Shown here: positions 27,816 through 39,182 of the stretch, in pieces
How the letters are laid out: every line of letters begins with the position of its first letter
How positions within the stretch are numbered: the first letter of the stretch is position 1
Assembly (NCBI GenBank): GCA_015179025.1
Contig: WHUX01000003.1
Coordinates: forward strand, 248,001-312,000
DNA: 64,000 nucleotides
Direction: 5' to 3'
From: Terfezia claveryi
Taxonomy: Eukaryota > Ascomycota > Pezizomycetes > Pezizales > Pezizaceae
Program-made: the position numbers and the translations under genes
Notes under the pieces: model-generated
What the model was told of the DNA's origin: nothing
Database searches by the model: none
The model's input: only the letters and a program-made list of their open reading frames with translations

Positions 27816-28621
27816 CTAGATGGAGCTTCCTCATGTATTGCTAATGGAATAAGGAGACTAGATCCTAAGCATTTTCCAGGTCCTCAGTGGGTTGCTAGGT
27901 AGCCTTCTTGTCCCTTACTCATTTAACCTCATACTGCAGATGCCTATACCTCTTTCGTGAGTCCAGCACTTCTTCCACTTCCCATTCCTCTTCACCTTTA
28001 AGAACCACTAGAGGAGGTAGGAGGTGTTTTTATCCTGGAAGAGAGTTATCTATAGCAGACTCGATCTTAGAGACATAAACAACCGAGTACCATTTGATAT
28101 TTTTAGGAAACCTTAATCAATAGACATGGGTTCTCACAGCTGCCAATACCTCAAAAGGGTCCAAGAACTTATGGTCGAGCTTGCATGATGGTCGTTTTTT
28201 ATAGAAATGGTAACTAGAAGCTACACCTTATCTTCTGGCTGATATCTCAAGGCTGGCAACCTAGATCCATTTACATATTCAGCCTACCTAGCTTAGGCAT
28301 AACCTAGTTCAGCCTTTAGGGTACAATAGAGTTCAGTGATTCTAGCTGCAAATTCCTTAGTCGGGGGATGAGCTTTCTGTAGAGGTACTAAGGTATCTAT
28401 AAATCAGGGGTGCTAACCATAATTGGCTAGGAAGGGAGAGGTTTTCGAAGACTCTGAGAACTAGTTGTTAGCAGCAAACTTGCAGGTAGCTAGCAGCAAG
28501 ACCCAGTTATTCTGCTAGTAATTGACATAGGCCTACAGATATTATTCCATGATGGCATTTATCCTTTCTAACTGGCTGTCTATCTAGGGATGGTAGGTGG
28601 TTAAGAGGTGTATCTTGATCT

Positions 28622-30849
28622 TCAAGAGCTTACAGAATACCTTCTAGAAGTTTGAGGTAAACTGGAGGCCATAGTCAGACACAATCGATTCAGGGAAGCC
28701 ATAATACTAAAATACATTATTGAAGTAGAGACTAGTAATTCTCCAGTGGAGCAGGTGTCCCAACAAGGTATAATATACCTCATTTTCGTCAGTTGGTCTA
28801 CTACTATTAAAATGGTATTGAATTCTGAGTCCTCTAGTAACCTAGTTACAAAGTCTATAGTCAAGTATTGCCAGAGTCAATCCAGAATCTCTAGAAGCTT
28901 CAGGGTTCTGTAGCGGGCATGATAAGTAGGCTTCAATCATTTACAGGTATGGTAGTTTTGTACATACCTTTCCATGTCTTTCTACTAATCTATCTAGGTA
29001 TATTGCCTGGCCAGCAGCTCTAGGGTTTTAGCTACTCTAAGATGGCCCACGACTAGAGTGTCATAATATTCCTTAATCAGTTGTATCCACAGCTTCCTTT
29101 GAGGCACATAAAGTCGATCCAGGTAGTATAGGAGACTATCATGAGTAGTGTATTTAGCTAGAAAAATCTTGGTATAACAATACTGTCCAGATTCTACTAT
29201 GGCGATTATATCCTTGACTAGAAGGTCCTCCATATATACCTATTGTATCCATAGAAGAAGATCTATTCTGGGGTTTGCTTCAGCTTCAACATTAGTATCA
29301 GTATCAGTATTAGCATCAGTATCAATATCAGTATTAGCATCAGTATTAGTAAGGGTATTGGCTACTAGGTTGAGATTTTTAGGTTTCAGTACTACCTGAT
29401 TCTAGTACTTTAGTCTTTCATCTCTTCCTTTAGGGAGATCTCTTGATCTCCTAGTCAGTGTATCTAGCTTACCTCCAGCCTTTCCAGGCTGATACTTAAT
29501 CTTGAAGTTGAAATAAGATAAGAACTCTGACTACCTAGCCTGCTGTCAGTTAAGCAACTTGGTAGTAGTGAAATACTTAAGGTTCTTATAATCAGACAAT
29601 ATCTCAATAATTCCTTTAGCTGACTCTAGATATAGCCTCTACTTCTCAAATACTGGCATGATGGCTATCAGCTCTTTGTCATAAATCTCGTAATTGCACT
29701 CAGCTAGAGAGTGCTTTTTTGAGAAGTATACTACTGGGTAGAGAATTCTATTAATGTACTAAGACAAGATTTCTACATAAACATAGTCAGAGGCATCGGT
29801 TTCTATAATACACTTACTATTGGGGTCGAAATGAGCTAGGATTGGTACTAAGCAGAAGGCTTCCTTAAGCTTCTCAAAGGCCGATTGGACTTCTGGATTC
29901 CAGTAGAAGGCCCTTTTTATTAGGTGTGAGCCAGCTTCTACCTTTGTTTTCATCAAGGCTATTAGAGGTACTGCGATCCTTAAGTATTCTAGGATGAATC
30001 AGTGATAGAAGTTGGCAAATTCTAGGAAGGCTTATATATCCTTCAAGTTGGCTAGGGTTTCCCACTCCTAGATTACAACAACTTTGGTAGAGTCCATTAT
30101 AATACCTTCTATAGTTATAATCAAGCCTAAGTACTTTACTTTTTGGATATGGAATTTATATTTTTCAGGCTTAAAGTATAGCCCAACCTACCCCAGCTTC
30201 TCCAAAACCTGCCTAACATAGATCTTATATTCTGCTAGAGAATCTGAGTAAATGAGAATATCATCTAAGTATGTTGTGCAGAATACATCTAGAAAGTCTT
30301 ACAGAGTATTATTGATGAAGTGCTAAAATGATACCAAGGTATTAGTCAACTCAAAAGGCATGATATTGTACTCAAAATGGCTATATCATGTCCAAAAGGT
30401 AGTTTTCCACTCCTTCCCCTCAGTAATCTGTACTAGGTTATATGCCCCTCTCAGATCCAATTTGGTGAACTATTTCGCCTTAGAAAGCCTAGCTAATATC
30501 TCCTAAATTAGAAGCAAGGGATACCTGTTTTTGACTATTATCTCGTTCAGGCCATGATAATCAATACATAACTAGAGGGAGCTATCCGATTTCTTGACAA
30601 ACAGTATAGGTGTACCTGCTAGGGAGAAGCTATGGTGGATGAAGCTCTTGTTGAGGTTTTCCTCCAAGTACTTCTTCAGAGTCTCTAATTCTAGTTGGGA
30701 CATTCTATAGAGTAGGCTGTAAGAGGAGGTTTTACCTTCTATTAGTAGAATTGTATGGTTATATAATCAGTAAGGTATAAGCTTCTCTATGGCCTTCTTT
30801 AAGAACAAGTCGATGAATTCATGGTATTCATCTAGAACTATGGACTTCT
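28622..30849 (-). pseudogene. Chromovirus 2 pol: RT, RNase H, integrase remnants
   Basis: Recognisable pieces on the minus strand: TIDFVTRLLEDSEFNTILIVVDQLTKMR (integrase, 28864 downward), AIVESGQYCYTKIFLAKYTTHDSLLYYLDRLYVP (29233 downward), [18 protein letters not shown] and [12 protein letters not shown] (RNase H, 29956 downward), and [12 protein letters not shown] near 30260 (RT, catalytic YLDD kept). Trp and Gln codons are widely replaced by TAG/TAA. A GTATCA/GTATTA hexamer run at 29296-29346 codes the Asp/Ala/Glu stretch seen as [11 protein letters not shown] in chromovirus 1. Confidence 0.8.
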
Positions 30850-31138
30850 TGTTACGGCTGAGATTATGCAGGCATGACCGGCGGCACCCGATGGTGGGTG
30901 GCCTGAAGGCAGCCCCGCTTTCTTATATATTGGCCCACTTCTTGTATCTAGTTCTTGTTCTCTAAGACTCAAGCGAAGTCTTGTATCGCTGGGTTACTTT
31001 ACTTTATCGAATGAATCAGTCTATATTCTTCGCTCTATGTTAGCCCAGTTAGGCTCGAGCCTAGTGATTGTGCCCTCGTAGGCCTCAAATATCGATATAC
31101 CGACAGATATCACCGATATCACTAGCTCGCCCCTAACA
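30850..31138 (+). repeat. 5' LTR of the non-autonomous element
   Basis: TG...CA ended, 289 bp. Contains TTATATATTGGC near 30925 as a possible TATA box. Followed by TTACTTCGCTTTGAC, where a primer-binding site would lie. Confidence 0.9.
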
Positions 31139-31410
31139 TTACTTCGCTTTGACAAAAGGGACCGGTGATTCTGGGTCTAATCACTCCTCCCTCGCTACCT
31201 ACACTGTCGGATGATCCCCCCAAGGGCGGAATATGGCTAAAGGGATGTCGCTGGATTATTTGCTAATATGAGCGACGTCGGAAATAATTATTTCCCCCTC
31301 CTATATGCTTATTAGCTTGTTCTAAATGACCTACTAATCCTATATTGAGATCTCCGGATCTGCTAAGTCTTAGATCTCGAGCGACATGCTCCTAGCCAGG
31401 CTTCTTCTAA

Positions 31411-31640
31411 GGCCCCGAACGAGCCTATAAGGCCCCGAACGAGCCTATAAGGCCCCGAACGAGCCTATAAGGCCCCGAACGAGCCTATAAGGCCCCGAAC
31501 GAGCCTATAAGGCCCCGAACGAGCCTATAAGGCCCCGAACGAGCCTATAAGGCCCCACCGAGCGAGCTTACAAGCCTCCCAGCGAGCTTACAAGCCTCCA
31601 AGCGAGCTTACACGCTCCCGAACGAGCTCAAAGCTCAAAA
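31411..31640 (+). repeat. 20-bp tandem repeat GGCCCCGAACGAGCCTATAA
   Basis: Seven exact units at 31411-31550, then decayed relatives (CGAGCGAGCTTACAAGCCTC, 19-20 bp) to about 31640, and further CGAACGAGC-bearing pieces to 31770. There is no spacer between units, so it is not a CRISPR array. Confidence 0.95.
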
Positions 31641-32305
31641 GCCCCGTTCGAGCTCATAAGCTCAAAGACCCCCGCCTTGGGCGAAGACTCAAGCTAGCAC
31701 TCTGAGTGCTAAAGACCCAAACGAGCGCTGCGAGCGCTAAAGACCCGAACGAGCACCCCGAGCGTGCAAATGAACAAGACCCCCCCTTGCACTGGCAAGT
31801 CGGGTTGGATAGCTGGGATAGCTGGGAAAGCATGCATTGAACCTTTTCCTGTGACGTTGGCTTTTTCCCACAGGGTTTTGCCGCGCAGAGGTTTTTAATG
31901 GCAATGGCATGTGGGAATACCCCCCCCCAATGAGATTACCCCGGATCTATGATCCTTCTGATGTTCCGGATCTACGATCCATATATATGTTGCACCTCAT
32001 GTTGAGATACTCGGATCAGTTGATCCACAGATGTTTATGTTCTGGCATGACGCCACGATGTTTGAGAGAATACCCCGTCCTTCCGAGCTACCTTACAAGC
32101 CCTTGCTGCCAGATGTTGAGGCTCTGTTCCACAGATGTATAACCCGAGGTCCTCAGTGATGTCTGAGTGGGTTAGTGGGCTCAGGGCGGTTTATCCTGAG
32201 TGGGGACCCCGTGCCCTAATTGCTTGCCAATATACATACGCACGTGTAGGGGGTAGGGTGAGCGAAGTTGGTCGGTCGGGACGCCCTCTAGCAGAGGGGG
32301 AGTAA

Positions 32306-32594
32306 TGTTACGGCTGAGATTATGCAGGCATGACCGGCGGCACCCGATGGTGGGTGGCCTGAAGGCAGCCCCGCTTTCTTATATATTGGCCCACTTCTTG
32401 TATCTAGTTCTTGTTCTCTAAGACTCAAGCGAAGTCTTGTATCGCTGGGTTACTTTACTTTATCGAATGAATCAGTCTATATTCTTCGCTCTATGTTAGC
32501 CCAGTTAGGCTCGAGCCTAGTGATTGTGCCCTCGTAGGCCTCAAATATCGATATACCGACAGATATCACCGATATCACTAGCTCGCCCCTAACA
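32306..32594 (+). repeat. 3' LTR of the non-autonomous element
   Basis: Reads identical to 30850-31138 and is followed by the CTTCT duplication. Confidence 0.9.
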
Positions 32595-32599
32595 CTTCT

Positions 32600-34045
32600 A
32601 TTCCTTCCTTAACTTTATCTTATTGATTTCTAGGTTCACCTTATATATGGAAAGGGCATACGCCTTCAGCTTGTATCTTTCACTAAGGTAAGCAAATGCT
32701 TCTATACCAATAAAGCTAATATTCAGAGGCTTTGGGGAAGGTTGAACAGGAGAAACAGGGGGAACAGAGAGAATAGAGGGAGTAGGGCAGTAGGCAGCAT
32801 TGATGTGTACAGGTTGGTATACTACTTGAGTTGAGTGGATTATTGAGGGTGATAATGCATATAGCCCTATGATAGTGATTTTTGGACCTCTACAGTTTTT
32901 TCTGTAATAATGGCTTTTGAATTGCAAGGTGTAAGAGCTGAAGCTAACTAATATATCATACATTCTGAGCTAGGAGAACCCAAGGACAATTGGATATTTT
33001 AGTTTGGTCATGAATATTAAGAGGTCCTCCGAATAGTCTCCAATGGCACTGGGTAGACACATGAGGTGGGTAATAGCTCTAGAAGAGATAGGGCAGCTAT
33101 TAATGATATTAAGAAGGTAGAGAGTCTTTAGCTTAGAGGTTGGTATAGAGTTTTTACTGATAAAGGTCTGATTAATAAAGACTATTCCTGAAGCACTACA
33201 ATCTATGAAAGCTAATATTACTACTGTTTGACTAATGAATTTAATAGTTATTGGTCCTACAAAATGCTCACCAAACAAGTGAGATTCATCAACAGATATA
33301 GATGTAGACAAAGAAAATACAGACAAAGATAAATGACCCATGAAGGTCCCTTACTAGTGTCAGTAACTAGGTAAGGGACTTTACTTTTCCCAACTCTTCT
33401 GGAGTCTCGGACACCACATGTATGGCTAGGGAGTGATTATTCCTTAAAGAACATGCTACAATGAAGTAGTTTCCCTTCCTACAAGCAATATATAACCCAT
33501 TATTGTAGTAACATTTCCTTTTTTCTTGTATCAGGCAGGGTCTTCCTGATAATAAATCTATGGAAGTAGTGCTGCTAGCTACTAGAGATAAGTGGGCTGG
33601 CTTATTGGCTATAATCTAGGTCTGAGGGCTCGAGTTCTAGAGTCAGGGTTGCTATATTTGGTTCTAGTAGTGTTGTGCCCTAACAGGCCAATAAGTACTA
33701 GGTGCGCTAGTCTGAACTCTCAACCTAGCCATTTTTTACTCTATCTTAGATGCCTAATCAATGAATTCATTAAGGGTATTAATATCTAGAGATTGGAGCA
33801 GGACCTGTTTGAGCTCAATGTTAAGGCCTTCCTCAAACTGTTCTAGCTTTATCTGATTATTCCACTCTACCTCTACTGGTAACCTTAAGAATTCTACTAT
33901 GTATGTTAAGAGGTTATGGCCTTTATACCTCAAGGTTCAGAGAGTATAAGTTGCCATACCTACAAGGTCTAAGTCTTCGAAAGCACAATCAAGGATGATA
34001 AGTAAAGTAGTGATATCAGGAAGGTTGAAGAAGTTATCGAGTATA
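32600..34045 (-). pseudogene. Chromovirus 2 gag and protease remnants
   Basis: Protease: SISVDESHLFGEHFVGPITI and LAFIDCSASGIVFINQTFI (33341-32970). DCGASG has become DCSASG, so an active-site Gly is lost. Downstream, YDILVSFSSYTLQFKS and FIGIEAFAYLSERYKLKAYALS. Gag pieces with the knuckle region lie at 33400-33560 and LEQFEEGLN-like text at 33790-33850, but in several frames with stops. Confidence 0.75.
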
Positions 34046-36993
34046 TAGTATTACCAAAAATATTATTTGCATCCTGTGCATCCAGACGTATGGGTCATAC
34101 AGGATGCTTGAGAGACAAACTCAAGATCAGGATGCCAAACACTTGGCGCGCAAGTATCTGGACATACTCGGACAGTGCTCTCATGCCTGATATACAATAC
34201 TATTGCTTGGCAGGAGGCCCTATGCCTGGGATGTGACTCTACTTAGAAGCCTTATCCTGATGCAACTTGTTGGTGAACTCACACCTTTAATCTCTATGTG
34301 CAGTCCTCCTGGATCCCTAATGTTAATTTGAATTGTAGAACCATTCATGACACTGTAGCAAATTATAGATTCATCTTAACGCCATCATACTTGTAAACTT
34401 TATCACTAACTCCATAGGTCTATTGGGTACTCTTACCCAATGCTTGTACAAATGCTTACCCATCTTTAACTCTAGTCTACTCAGATCTTATACCACAAAC
34501 CCTGGGTCCCCGATATACTACGTCGGGACTACCTATATACCAAGCAGGTGAATCCCGAGTGTATATCCACTATTGTACTTAGTTCTACTTTGATATTGTC
34601 TTTATTTTATACTTGAGGTACCTAATTCATTCACAAAAAACGTATATTTATATATGTATGTATAGCAAGAAAAAGAAAAATCATATAGCCAAAAAAAAAA
34701 AAAAGGCCAGAATGCTGCCATATTATATGTATTAGGGTATGATATTTTCGGAGTTATTCAGTTATCATCCGTCTTTTCTTTAAGTTCATTATTAGTCTCA
34801 TGTTCTACGGCTTCTATATCAGTTTCTATATGTGAGTTAGAATTAGCCTTTTCTGAGTAGTTATGAGTATAGAAAGACATAAACTTACAGAAGTAGTCTT
34901 CTTCCTCATGTTGGTTACTCTACTAGTGGAAGGCATCAGGAATCCGTTGCTGTATAACGTGAGCTACTCGGGTCACTTGGAGAAGTTCCTGCATAAGCTC
35001 GGCCTCAAAGGCTAAAGTATTACTAACTTCTAAAGGCTGGTCTAATTCCAGACACCCTTTTTGTTGTGTAGCGGCCAAACATGTATATATATCAGCCTTT
35101 ATGGCTGCCAATAGGAGCATATGTACTCTCCTTGAGTGGGTATTCCAAGTAGCCAAAAACCGTTAGTATGTTACTATATGCATCAGAAAGTGAGCTATCT
35201 ATGTCAGATTATAAATACTTACTAATAGTTGAATTGTATTTAAATTTTGTTGTACTTGGAAGTTCAATATATACTCTAGTCATTTATGCTTTGAGGTATT
35301 GTCGCATAGCTGAGGTTATGAGGCAAAGAAAGATTTCTTTGATAGCATTAAAGAAGCATTCATCACAGTTCCCCTGCTACTTGAGAGTAGAGAAATATTT
35401 GCAGAAAATGATTTCTGTTATTTCACTCCCTTGGAAATGCTTTTAGTAGGTCTACATGAGTATTAGACAGGTTAGATATGTTAGACTTCTGACGCAAGAA
35501 GAAAGCTTTATCTCTCGTCCATCTTCCTGACAGATGAACTAATCCTGGAATAGGAGATAGCTCACCTACAGAGCTACCTCGTGTTGGGGCAGCTTGTCCA
35601 ACCTGAAGACACCCACAATACTACGTTTACATTCGTAAATAAGATGTGAGTGAGTTCGGGAGTGGATGCTATAGAGCTGTAATAGTTTAGATTACCATCC
35701 GATGTCATGCATAGGGAGTATTACATATATAAGTACTTGCAATTTTCAAGCATGGTAGTGTCTTACTAGTTTCTTCCTATACCTTGATATAAGTTATAGA
35801 TAATAATTGTTAGATTTCCTTTACATTGAGTATTGGATTTCCGAAAAGGGTATAATGCTATACATAGGAGGCAGCTCAATGGGCCAGTTCCTTATATTCA
35901 TTAGGAACTGAGAAAAATGAGCGGGATCTGGGCTCGATATAAGGTGGCTTCTGGATTGTGAGTCTAAGCTCTTTTTCTTCCTAAGTATGGCCTTCTAAGT
36001 TCAAGCTGAATGTATTACTTAGTATATCACTGGCACTAAACTCAGTGTGGTAGGTACGTGGCTGCCCTGTACTAGTAGAGAGTGGCAGTGGTCAGGACTA
36101 TATATATTATAGTTAGCCAGGCTCATCTTAATTTAGGTGTGGGGGTGGTACTTACTCGCTGTCTTAAACTCAATGGATATGCTACAGAACTCGATAGGTA
36201 TGTTGCAAAACTCAATGGGTGTGCTGCAGAACTCGATGGGTATACTGCAGAATATGGTAGCTTTAGTGCACCATAATCGATTCGAAGTTTTCTGGCTGGA
36301 CATCCTCCATCTGACTTAGCAAGTCTTTTGGAAGACAGAGTAAGATAGGGAGGCTATAATATAGTATCCTCATTATCTTCCCCTTCAGTATCCTTCTAAA
36401 ATGAAGAGGATATAACTATTTACTGTTAGTTGACTCCTTGGGAGCATTGGGACATTATGCAAGTAAATCAGAGGGACAGGGATAGAAGATAAGGGCACAG
36501 GGAGGGATAGAGAGAGGATAGGTAGGGAGGGGACAGGGGTACGTGAGGATGTTAGATATATAAAGTTGTAAATCTTGGATGTTAGATGTAAAGAAAATGT
36601 AGGGGCAAGTGTAGACGAGAAGTAGTCAATAGGTGAAATACTTATCTATTCCCTTATCTTGAGAAACACCTGACTTAACTATACTAAAACCTGACTAACT
36701 ATAAAAGTACTTGACTACCCCCCAAAAAAAAAAATAACTATAATCAACCCAATTAACTATAAAAAAAAATAAACCAACTATAAAGAAATTCTACTAACCA
36801 GACTAACTCCTAACGTACAAAGTCACCTAGGCTATATGTTGTGGGTTAGCTCACAATTCCAGGAGTTAGGTGTAGTAGATTTGGGTGTGAGGGTAGGGAT
36901 GTACTAACTATTTAATGCCTCCTATGTGTGTTGAGCTGCATTCAACCTACAAACTTTACTTACAAATTATCGAACTCTGAGATATCGGTTTAA
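34046..36993. other. AT-rich unassigned region
   Basis: No gene recognised in nearly 3 kb. Short open frames (34923-35156 minus, 35168-35446 plus) lack motifs. A small inverted repeat, GCATCCTGT...ACAGGATGC, lies at 34069-34105 near the chromovirus 2 break. Poly-A runs occur at 34690-34705 and 36724-36733, and a G/A-rich stretch at 36470-36550. It is probably strongly mutated transposon DNA. Confidence 0.4.
36165..36255 (+). repeat. 24-bp tandem repeat CTCGATGGGTATGCTGCAGAA-type
   Basis: Four imperfect units read ELDRYVAK / LNGCAAEL / DGYTAEYG in one frame. Too short to define a protein. Confidence 0.7.
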
Positions 36994-37440
36994 TTAGGTA
37001 GCCTGATGGCCTGCACATACAACTTGACATACCTTAATGAGTTGCAAACTAGTGGTACATTTGGGCCATTTAAGGTACCGAATGTAGTAGTAATCCTTAT
37101 CATTAGAGTCAATAATGCCGGTGTTGGGGAAGAGGCACTTATACTCCCTCTTTACTTCCCTTAGAGTTTCTTCCTGGTGGGCCACTCTTGCACATAGTTT
37201 ATACTTTCGCTGTTCAAATATGTAGTCTCTTGTTAGCATATAGTACTGATAGACTCCTGCAATATTGCGTATATTGGCATCAGAATCCTCAGCAAAATTA
37301 TCATATTCATTCGGTAGGTCAAATCAGTCCAGATCGAAGTATGGTTTGGCTCTAGCGGGGGGGGTATTGGCCCTTAGAAGCATGGAATATAGTAGAATGA
37401 ATATACATACTGGTTTTGCTGGTATTATTCATAAGAAAGC
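36994..37440 (-). pseudogene. Unrecognised coding remnant interrupted by chromovirus 3
   Basis: Minus strand PNEYDNFAEDSDANIRNIAG runs in frame into YMLTRDYIFEQRKYKLCARV, ETLREVKREYKCLFPNTGII and YYYIRYLKWPKC, with a stop after AGHQAT at 36994. The amino-acid mix (charged, with spaced Cys) looks like real coding sequence, but I recognise no family. The sequence is cut at 37454 by chromovirus 3. A Met-initiated frame on the other side of that element (minus, about 43975) reads MAQPNENSDAEDEVSDSGEA and may be part of the same unit. Confidence 0.35.
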
Positions 37441-37454
37441 TCTCACTTGTGCAT

Positions 37455-37941
37455 TGTTACAACCGTGTTCTTAGTCTTGATTTGACACTCGAACAGGCTT
37501 GTTTAGGTGTCATCGATGGGTGATTGTTATCTTAGCTTCCAAGATAGAAATTTCGGGAAGCTTATTCCTTTCACGGCCTTGGCCTGGAATCATGTATATA
37601 TATCTTCACTTCTCCACCCTTTCGTTAGATCCCCATCCAACGTCTTGTATCCTAATACAGACCTTGCCTTATCTCGTGAACAACTCTGCAGTACAGCTGC
37701 CTCCCTTGACACATATGGCAACTGCCTCCATGTATTTCGTGTTCCTTGTCCTCTGCCTCTTTTGTCTCTTGCCCTTACCTCCCATCTCAGCCTTCCCCTG
37801 ATTATACATGTAGCATTCCTACGTGTGTCTTACCCTAGCCTTTCCTCAAATCATACATATAGTATTCCTATGTGTGCAATTCCCTCTTGCCACTGCCTCG
37901 GCGTACCCCTTGGTCGCCTTATCCTCAAAGCCGTCGTTATA
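37455..37941 (+). repeat. Chromovirus 3 5' LTR
   Basis: Starts TGTTACAACCGTG and ends GTCGTTATA; the ends are mutated from TGTCAC and CATTACA. One palindrome only (37486-37513). Followed by CTATGTTGGATCCTTTGGAC, the same post-LTR sequence as chromovirus 1. Confidence 0.88.
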
Positions 37942-38058
37942 CTATGTTGGATCCTTTGGACCAACTGGTATGTAGTCATGTCAGGAGCAGCTCTCCTACC
38001 ACCCGCCATCAGGTTCCAGACCTAGAGAAACTCCCCTATACCCTCAGGCCCGAATGAA

Positions 38059-39147
38059 TTGAATGCCTATCATCAAGAAATTATTGACATCTTTGAGGCC
38101 ATGGATGCCATTAGGGCCCAACTCGACAACAGCCTGGCCATGGCTGAACGAAAGCTGAGATCCACCGACGAAGAAATCACGGTCCTCCAGACGGATCTTG
38201 ACTATGTGAATCTTGCCCTTGCCAACGAATGGACTACTGTCCAAAACCTCAGCTATGCTCTAGAGAACCTCGCAATACCAACAGCAGCCAGTAGCAATAA
38301 GACCGAAAGCATTCCGACTCCCCCCAAGTTCAATGGGGACTGGGTTTGTCTATGAGCCTGAAAGAATGCAGTCAACCTCAAGCTAAATAGGGACTCTGCC
38401 AGGTTCCCGTCAGAACAATATCGACTGGCATACATTTTTGCCTTGCTGGAGGGGAAAGCTTGTAACCAGATCCAACCATATATCTTTGAAACCTAGATCA
38501 AGCTCAATAATATCTCGGCACTTTTCAATATCCTGGATAGAGCATTCGGGGACCCCGATGCCATTGGCACTACCAGTAGGGCCCTCCTAGCCCTCAGGCA
38601 GAAAAACATTGATCTGTCCACTTATGTGGCAGAATTCTTGAGACTGGCAGTGGAGGTCCGATGGAATGACCAGTCCAAACTGGAGCAATTTCAGGAAGGG
38701 CTAAATGACGAAATCCAGCAGGCCATGGTTAGCCTTCCGGAAGCCAAAACCTTTAACGAATTGATTGACTAGGCTTCTTGAGTGGAACAGCGGATGTCTC
38801 GACTTTGCAACTGCCCCCCGTTCAGGCCAGTACCCCGTCTCCCACAACTTCAACAACACTATGCCACCAAAGCAGCTCAGGCCCCTGCTCCCACTAATCA
38901 ACCTGCATATATATTATTAGTGGCAGGAGGGCCCACCCCCATGGATATATTATCAGGAAGGCCCCGCCTAATACAAGAAGAGAGGAAACGTTGCCAAATG
39001 AATAGGCTGTGCATAGCATGTGGAAAAGGGGACCATTTTATCGTAGCATGTCCCCTCAGAAAAAACTGCTCGATGGCCGCCCATGCTATCTCCAAATACA
39101 GGATCAAAGAAGTAGATGAGTCGGAAAAAGCCCTGTCCCTTGCCTAG
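38059..39147 (+). pseudogene. Chromovirus 3 gag
   Basis: NAYHQEIIDIFEAMDAIRAQL, SLAMAERKLRSTDEEITVLQ (coiled-coil-like), IPTPPKFNGD; after a frame change, SARFPSEQYRLAYIFALLEGK; then VEQRMSRLCNCPPF and the zinc knuckle CIACGKGDHFIVACP, ending at 39147. A frame change near 38340 and TAG at about 38772 break it. It parallels chromovirus 1 gag, without the duplicated NSLAMAE. Confidence 0.85.
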
Positions 39148-39182
39148 TCACTGACACTAGCAAGGGACCTGCATTAGGTCAT

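Larger units (their letters stand above)
30850..32594 (+). mobile_element. Young non-autonomous LTR element (TRIM/SMART-like)
   Basis: Two 289-bp LTRs (30850-31138 and 32306-32594) that read as identical throughout, TGTTACGG...CCTAACA, flank 1167 bp of non-coding DNA. The 5-bp duplication CTTCT (30845-30849, 32595-32599) is perfect. A polypurine tract GCAGAGGGGGAGTAA abuts the right LTR, giving plus orientation. There is no gag or pol; the only frame of note (31909-32142) has no motif. It must depend on proteins from another element. Its higher GC and identical LTRs contrast with the mutated host element. Confidence 0.9.
27042..34045 (-). mobile_element. Chromovirus 2: heavily mutated, truncated Ty3/gypsy element
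   Basis: A 560-bp LTR (27042-27601) is followed on the minus strand, going upstream, by integrase, RNase H, RT, protease and gag remnants aligned base-for-base with chromovirus 1 but saturated with G-to-A and C-to-T changes. It sits inside copia element 1's integrase. The homology stops in gag at about 34045, so the 5' LTR and PBS are missing. A younger LTR element is inserted at 30850-32594. Confidence 0.85.

Noticed and set aside
31411..31550. Regular 20-bp repeats considered as a CRISPR array
   Set aside because: Units are contiguous with no spacers, lie inside an LTR element with perfect target duplication, and the genome is eukaryotic.
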